A program made the position numbers and the translations under genes. A stretch of DNA of 8,430 nt from Deltaproteobacteria bacterium (GTDB lineage Bacteria; Desulfobacterota; DSM-4660; Desulfatiglandales; HGW-15), in NCBI GenBank assembly GCA_019308985.1, contig JAFDHB010000166.1, positions 1-8,430 of the forward strand. Reading direction: 5' to 3'. Positions 6,607-8,430 of this stretch are shown in pieces; the stretch's first letter is position 1, and each line of letters starts with the position of its first letter. The notes beneath the pieces are model-generated. The model did no database searches. It saw only the letters and a program-made list of their open reading frames with translations, and was not told the origin of the DNA.

Positions 6607-7175
6607 TACAGGGGGCTCTTTTCCCAGTCCCTGAGTTTTTCCTGGGAGGACTTCAAGAAGCAGCGGCCTTTCTTGTTGCGCAAATCATGCACGCCGTGCC
6701 GGAGCAAGGTAACCGGTATGCCGCCCTTCATGTTCACGGTGATGTCATAGCGGCTGAAGTCAGTGACGAGCCCCTTGATGACCTCCCCTTCCAGGAGGGT
6801 GAAGAACACCACTTCTCTCTCCTTCATCAGGGGAAACAGGGACTTGTTCTTGATATGGTTTCTCTTGCTTGGAGGGACTATGGGTTCAAGGCCCAGTTTC
6901 CTCACCTTTTCGTCTACCTTTATGAGTGGCCTGACCTTCTCGGCCAAGTCTCCTGGATATAAGAGCTTGATGTTGAGCTTGGGAATGGTTTCTTCGCCCT
7001 TACCCTCGATTTCCAATTTTACATCGTATTTTTGATTCTCGACAACCTTGGCCCTGATTATCTCTTGACCGCAGATGTGAAATTCCCAAGGCTCTTTTGA
7101 GTCGAGGGCCCTGTCAAATACAGATTCTATGTATTTCTCGTCCAGGTATTCTTGCAGTCCCATCAAAAACCCCAT
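6597..7175 (-). CDS. Protein with two Sm/Hfq-like repeats, probable RNA-binding protein
   Basis: The ATG at 7175 is preferred over the GTG at 7211 because GGAAGGA lies 7 nt upstream of it, giving 192 aa. No signal peptide or membrane helix is seen. The second half (about 121-168) fits the Hfq/Sm fold pattern: a strand VVFFTLLEGEVIKGLVTDF, then SRYDITVNMKGGIPVTLLRHGVHDL. This parallels Hfq's [21 protein letters not shown] and its YKHAIS motif. The first half (about 29-75: FHICGQEIIRAKVVENQKYDVKLEIEG) shows the same layout more weakly. A linker rich in Lys/Arg (about 76-118) joins them. It could be a covalent Hfq-like dimer unit that binds RNA. Function is inferred from motif likeness alone. 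It stands alone, convergent with the ligase remnant. Confidence 0.7.
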   Translation of the reverse strand: MGFLMGLQEYLDEKYIESVFDRALDSKEPWEFHICGQEIIRAKVVENQKYDVKLEIEGKGEETIPKLNIKLLYPGDLAEKVRPLIKVDEKVRKLGLEPIVPPSKRNHIKNKSLFPLMKEREVVFFTLLEGEVIKGLVTDFSRYDITVNMKGGIPVTLLRHGVHDLRNKKGRCFLKSSQEKLRDWEKSPLYRE

Positions 7176-7226
7176 ATCACGTTCCTTCCGCTCAGTAATT
7201 TCGGTTTGCACCCGGGAAAACCATCC

Positions 7227-7369
7227 CGACGGATTTCGCAGGTACGATCTTTAACCATGCAGGATAAGAATGTTATCTTTAGAGATGGAATTGCCCATAT
7301 TTCAGTGGGTCCTCAGTGCGTTCCACAGCACATTGGAGAAGTGTTACTCTCCACCCTTGCGAAATTCGG
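7227..7369. repeat. Diverged relative of the 187-bp element
   Basis: ACCCTTGCGAAATTCGG (7353-7369) equals, over 17 nt, the inner and right end of the 187-bp element (5706-5722). About 110 bp to the left, CGGATTTCGCAGG (7230-7242) is an imperfect inverted match to it. This suggests a second, degenerate unit of about 140 bp bounded by related ends. The interior shows no clear likeness to the first unit, so a common origin for the whole unit is uncertain. Confidence 0.45.
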
Positions 7370-7476
7370 AATCATTATATTGGGCGTTCATAATAAATCA
7401 ATGAAAAACAAGAGATCACCTTCTAAGACCATGGTGAGTGGAAACGGCAAGTCTTCCTTTTCTCTTCAATGTCTTC

Positions 7477-7520
7477 TTGATGGTTTAGCAAAAAGTCCAA
7501 TTTCTATGTGGCGTTTCATC
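7477..7520. repeat. Interspersed repeat, copy C
   Basis: The 44-nt stretch matches 8271-8314 at 36 positions in the same orientation. It includes the identical 14-nt block AAAAAGTCCAATTT and ends in TTCATC. It begins about 30 nt beyond the shortened 3' end of ubiX (minus strand), suggesting that the event that brought it in also cut off the ubiX end. Confidence 0.7.
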
Positions 7521-7549
7521 TCTTTGTGCTTGCGGCTGTCCTTGCATAA

Positions 7550-8071
7550 TCATTCCTCCGGTGCACCCTGGGCTTTCTTCAGATTGATCAAGTCATCGAT
7601 GGTCTTGGGCTGAATGTAAAAGGCAGGGATCGGCGGCAGAATAATCCCCCCCAGGTCGGAAACCCGGTGCATCAGCTCCAGGTGCCCTTTGTGCAAAGGA
7701 GTCTCCCTTACGACCAGTATCAACTTTCGCCTTTCTTTGAGTGTCACATCGGCCGCCCTGATGAGCAGGTTATCGTCGAACGAATGGGCGACACCTGAAA
7801 GGGTCTTAATGGCACAGGGCGCGATAACCATCCCTTCTGTCCGGAAGGAGCCGCTTGAAATCGGTGCTGCCAGGTCCTTGGTGTTATGGACAACGCTGGC
7901 AATGCTCTCCACGTGCTCCACAGAATAGTCGGTCTCAATGAGGATGTTCCTCTTCGCGGCCTCTGACATCACCAGATGAGACTCCTGTTTCAGCTCTCGC
8001 AATACCTCCAGGAGCCTTATTCCGTATATCACTCCAGAAGCACCACTCATACCAACAATGATCCTCTTCAT
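7550..8071 (-). CDS. ubiX: UbiX/Pad1-type flavin prenyltransferase with altered short C-terminus
   Basis: UbiX joins dimethylallyl phosphate to FMN to make prenyl-FMN, the cofactor of UbiD-type (de)carboxylases used in quinone and aromatic metabolism. The ATG at 8071 has GGAGG 7-8 nt upstream. The 173-aa product shows GMSGASG (7-13), SSGSF (72-76), PCAIKT (85-90), R105, K112, RETP (122-125) and PPIPAFY ending in Y152. These fit the active-site residues I recall for Pseudomonas UbiX (R122, K129, R139, E140, Y169) with a constant offset of 17. The family usually runs 185-210 aa and ends in a helix of the type HTVGRVLDLLGI. Here the sequence becomes NLKKAQGAPEE and stops. The Arg equivalent to R185 is Gln168. 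It is possibly 3'-truncated and inactive. No ubiD is seen nearby. Confidence 0.9.
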   Translation of the reverse strand: MKRIIVGMSGASGVIYGIRLLEVLRELKQESHLVMSEAAKRNILIETDYSVEHVESIASVVHNTKDLAAPISSGSFRTEGMVIAPCAIKTLSGVAHSFDDNLLIRAADVTLKERRKLILVVRETPLHKGHLELMHRVSDLGGIILPPIPAFYIQPKTIDDLINLKKAQGAPEE

Positions 8072-8430
8072 ACAGCTCCTCCGACTTGTCTAGCTAGATT
8101 GGGAATCTGAGATGGAGCCAACCTTCCCTGCCAACTCTAACCATCCTTATCAAATTGGGGGGCATGTTACCATTTTCTTGGGGATCCGATCAACTATTTC
8201 TCCCCAGGTAAATGTACTATGACAGCTTGTCCCCACGGAAGCATCCAGGGACCGATTTGGGCCATGAAAGTTGATGGCTTCGTAAAAAGTCCAATTTGTG
8301 CGTTGCGCTTCATCCTTGCCCCGTTAAATGGGCATTTTCTGCATTGAATCAAAGGCCTGGAACCGTCAGAGAACATCGTGCGTTCAATAGTTGTGAATTC
8401 AGAGTTATTTAACGGGGTAAATGATTGCGG
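8072..8430. other. Non-coding stretch upstream of ubiX, with repeats
   Basis: No gene was seen. It holds the ubiX RBS, repeat copy D and an 11-bp inverted repeat that may belong to the same element, whose end probably lies beyond the window. No convincing promoter for ubiX was found. Confidence 0.5.
8271..8314. repeat. Interspersed repeat, copy D, start of a probable inverted-repeat element
   Basis: It is the counterpart of copy C (36 of 44 identical), beginning TTGATGGCTTCGTAAAAAGT. Directly after it CCCCGTTAAAT (8319-8329) is mirrored by ATTTAACGGGG (8407-8417), so the unit seems to continue as a fold-back structure. If so, an inverted copy of the 44-nt stretch should follow beyond the window's right edge. 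Confidence 0.65.

Larger units (their letters stand above)
7176..7549. other. Non-coding stretch with two repeat units
   Basis: No credible gene was seen; the plus-strand frame across it is open by chance. It holds the RBS of the Sm-like gene at its left edge, an inverted-repeat unit (about 7227-7369) and repeat copy C (7477-7520). Nothing was recognised in 7373-7476. Confidence 0.5.

Noticed and set aside
7152..7613. A 153-codon plus-strand frame between the Sm-like gene and ubiX
   Set aside because: It crosses two repeat units and the antisense of ubiX, has no RBS and gives a Ser-rich translation without motifs.
1664..8314. The short repeats as a CRISPR array
   Set aside because: The copies are isolated, kilobases apart and of different families; there is no regular spacer pattern and no cas gene.
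8194..8376. A 60-codon minus-strand frame containing MKRNAQIGLFTKPS
   Set aside because: The recognisable part is the 44-nt repeat copy D read through. Copy C differs from it mostly at amino-acid-changing positions and is not open in the same way, so it is a non-coding repeat.

Overview
The window looks like chromosomal DNA of a Desulfobacterota (deltaproteobacterial) anaerobe of moderate GC. This is inferred from the kind of proteins seen: an E. coli-type PurB, Liv-type ABC permeases beside an acyl-CoA ligase, a stand-alone B3/B4 protein, a solo UbiX and a protein with two Sm/Hfq-like repeats. No rRNA or other phylogenetic marker is present, so the placement is tentative.

Layout. The 3' end of purB (1-449, +) converges on a small unknown gene (458-790, -). 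An AT-rich gap separates that gene from a divergent B3/B4-domain gene (984-1640, +). An envelope M48 metalloprotease gene follows (1802-3535, +). It has a lipoprotein-type signal, PDZ, peptidase and MliC/COG3650-like domains, but one in-frame TAA at 2024-2026 interrupts it. A cold-shock-domain gene (3908-4108, +) comes next. Its leader can hide the Shine-Dalgarno sequence in a long stem, and a clear intrinsic terminator follows it.

From 4200 to 6550 lies the remnant of a branched-chain amino acid/acyl transport and activation operon. livH lacks its 5' end and begins inside a perfect 18-bp palindrome. livM is frameshifted at a G8 run and then cut off. A 187-bp element with 18-bp terminal inverted repeats follows, and then the C-terminal half of an AMP-forming acyl-CoA ligase. 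The missing rest of livM, probably livG/livF, and the ligase N-terminus suggest a deletion whose joint is now occupied by the element.

On the minus strand come the tandem Sm/Hfq-like protein (6597-7175) and a ubiX gene (7550-8071). The UbiX protein loses its C-terminal helix just before a repeat that recurs at 8271. Between these two genes is a second, diverged inverted-repeat unit whose right end matches the 187-bp element. Overall the right half is an eroding region scattered with small non-coding repeats. The most interesting intact items are the csp leader hairpin, the tandem Sm/Hfq-like protein and the M48-MliC domain fusion.
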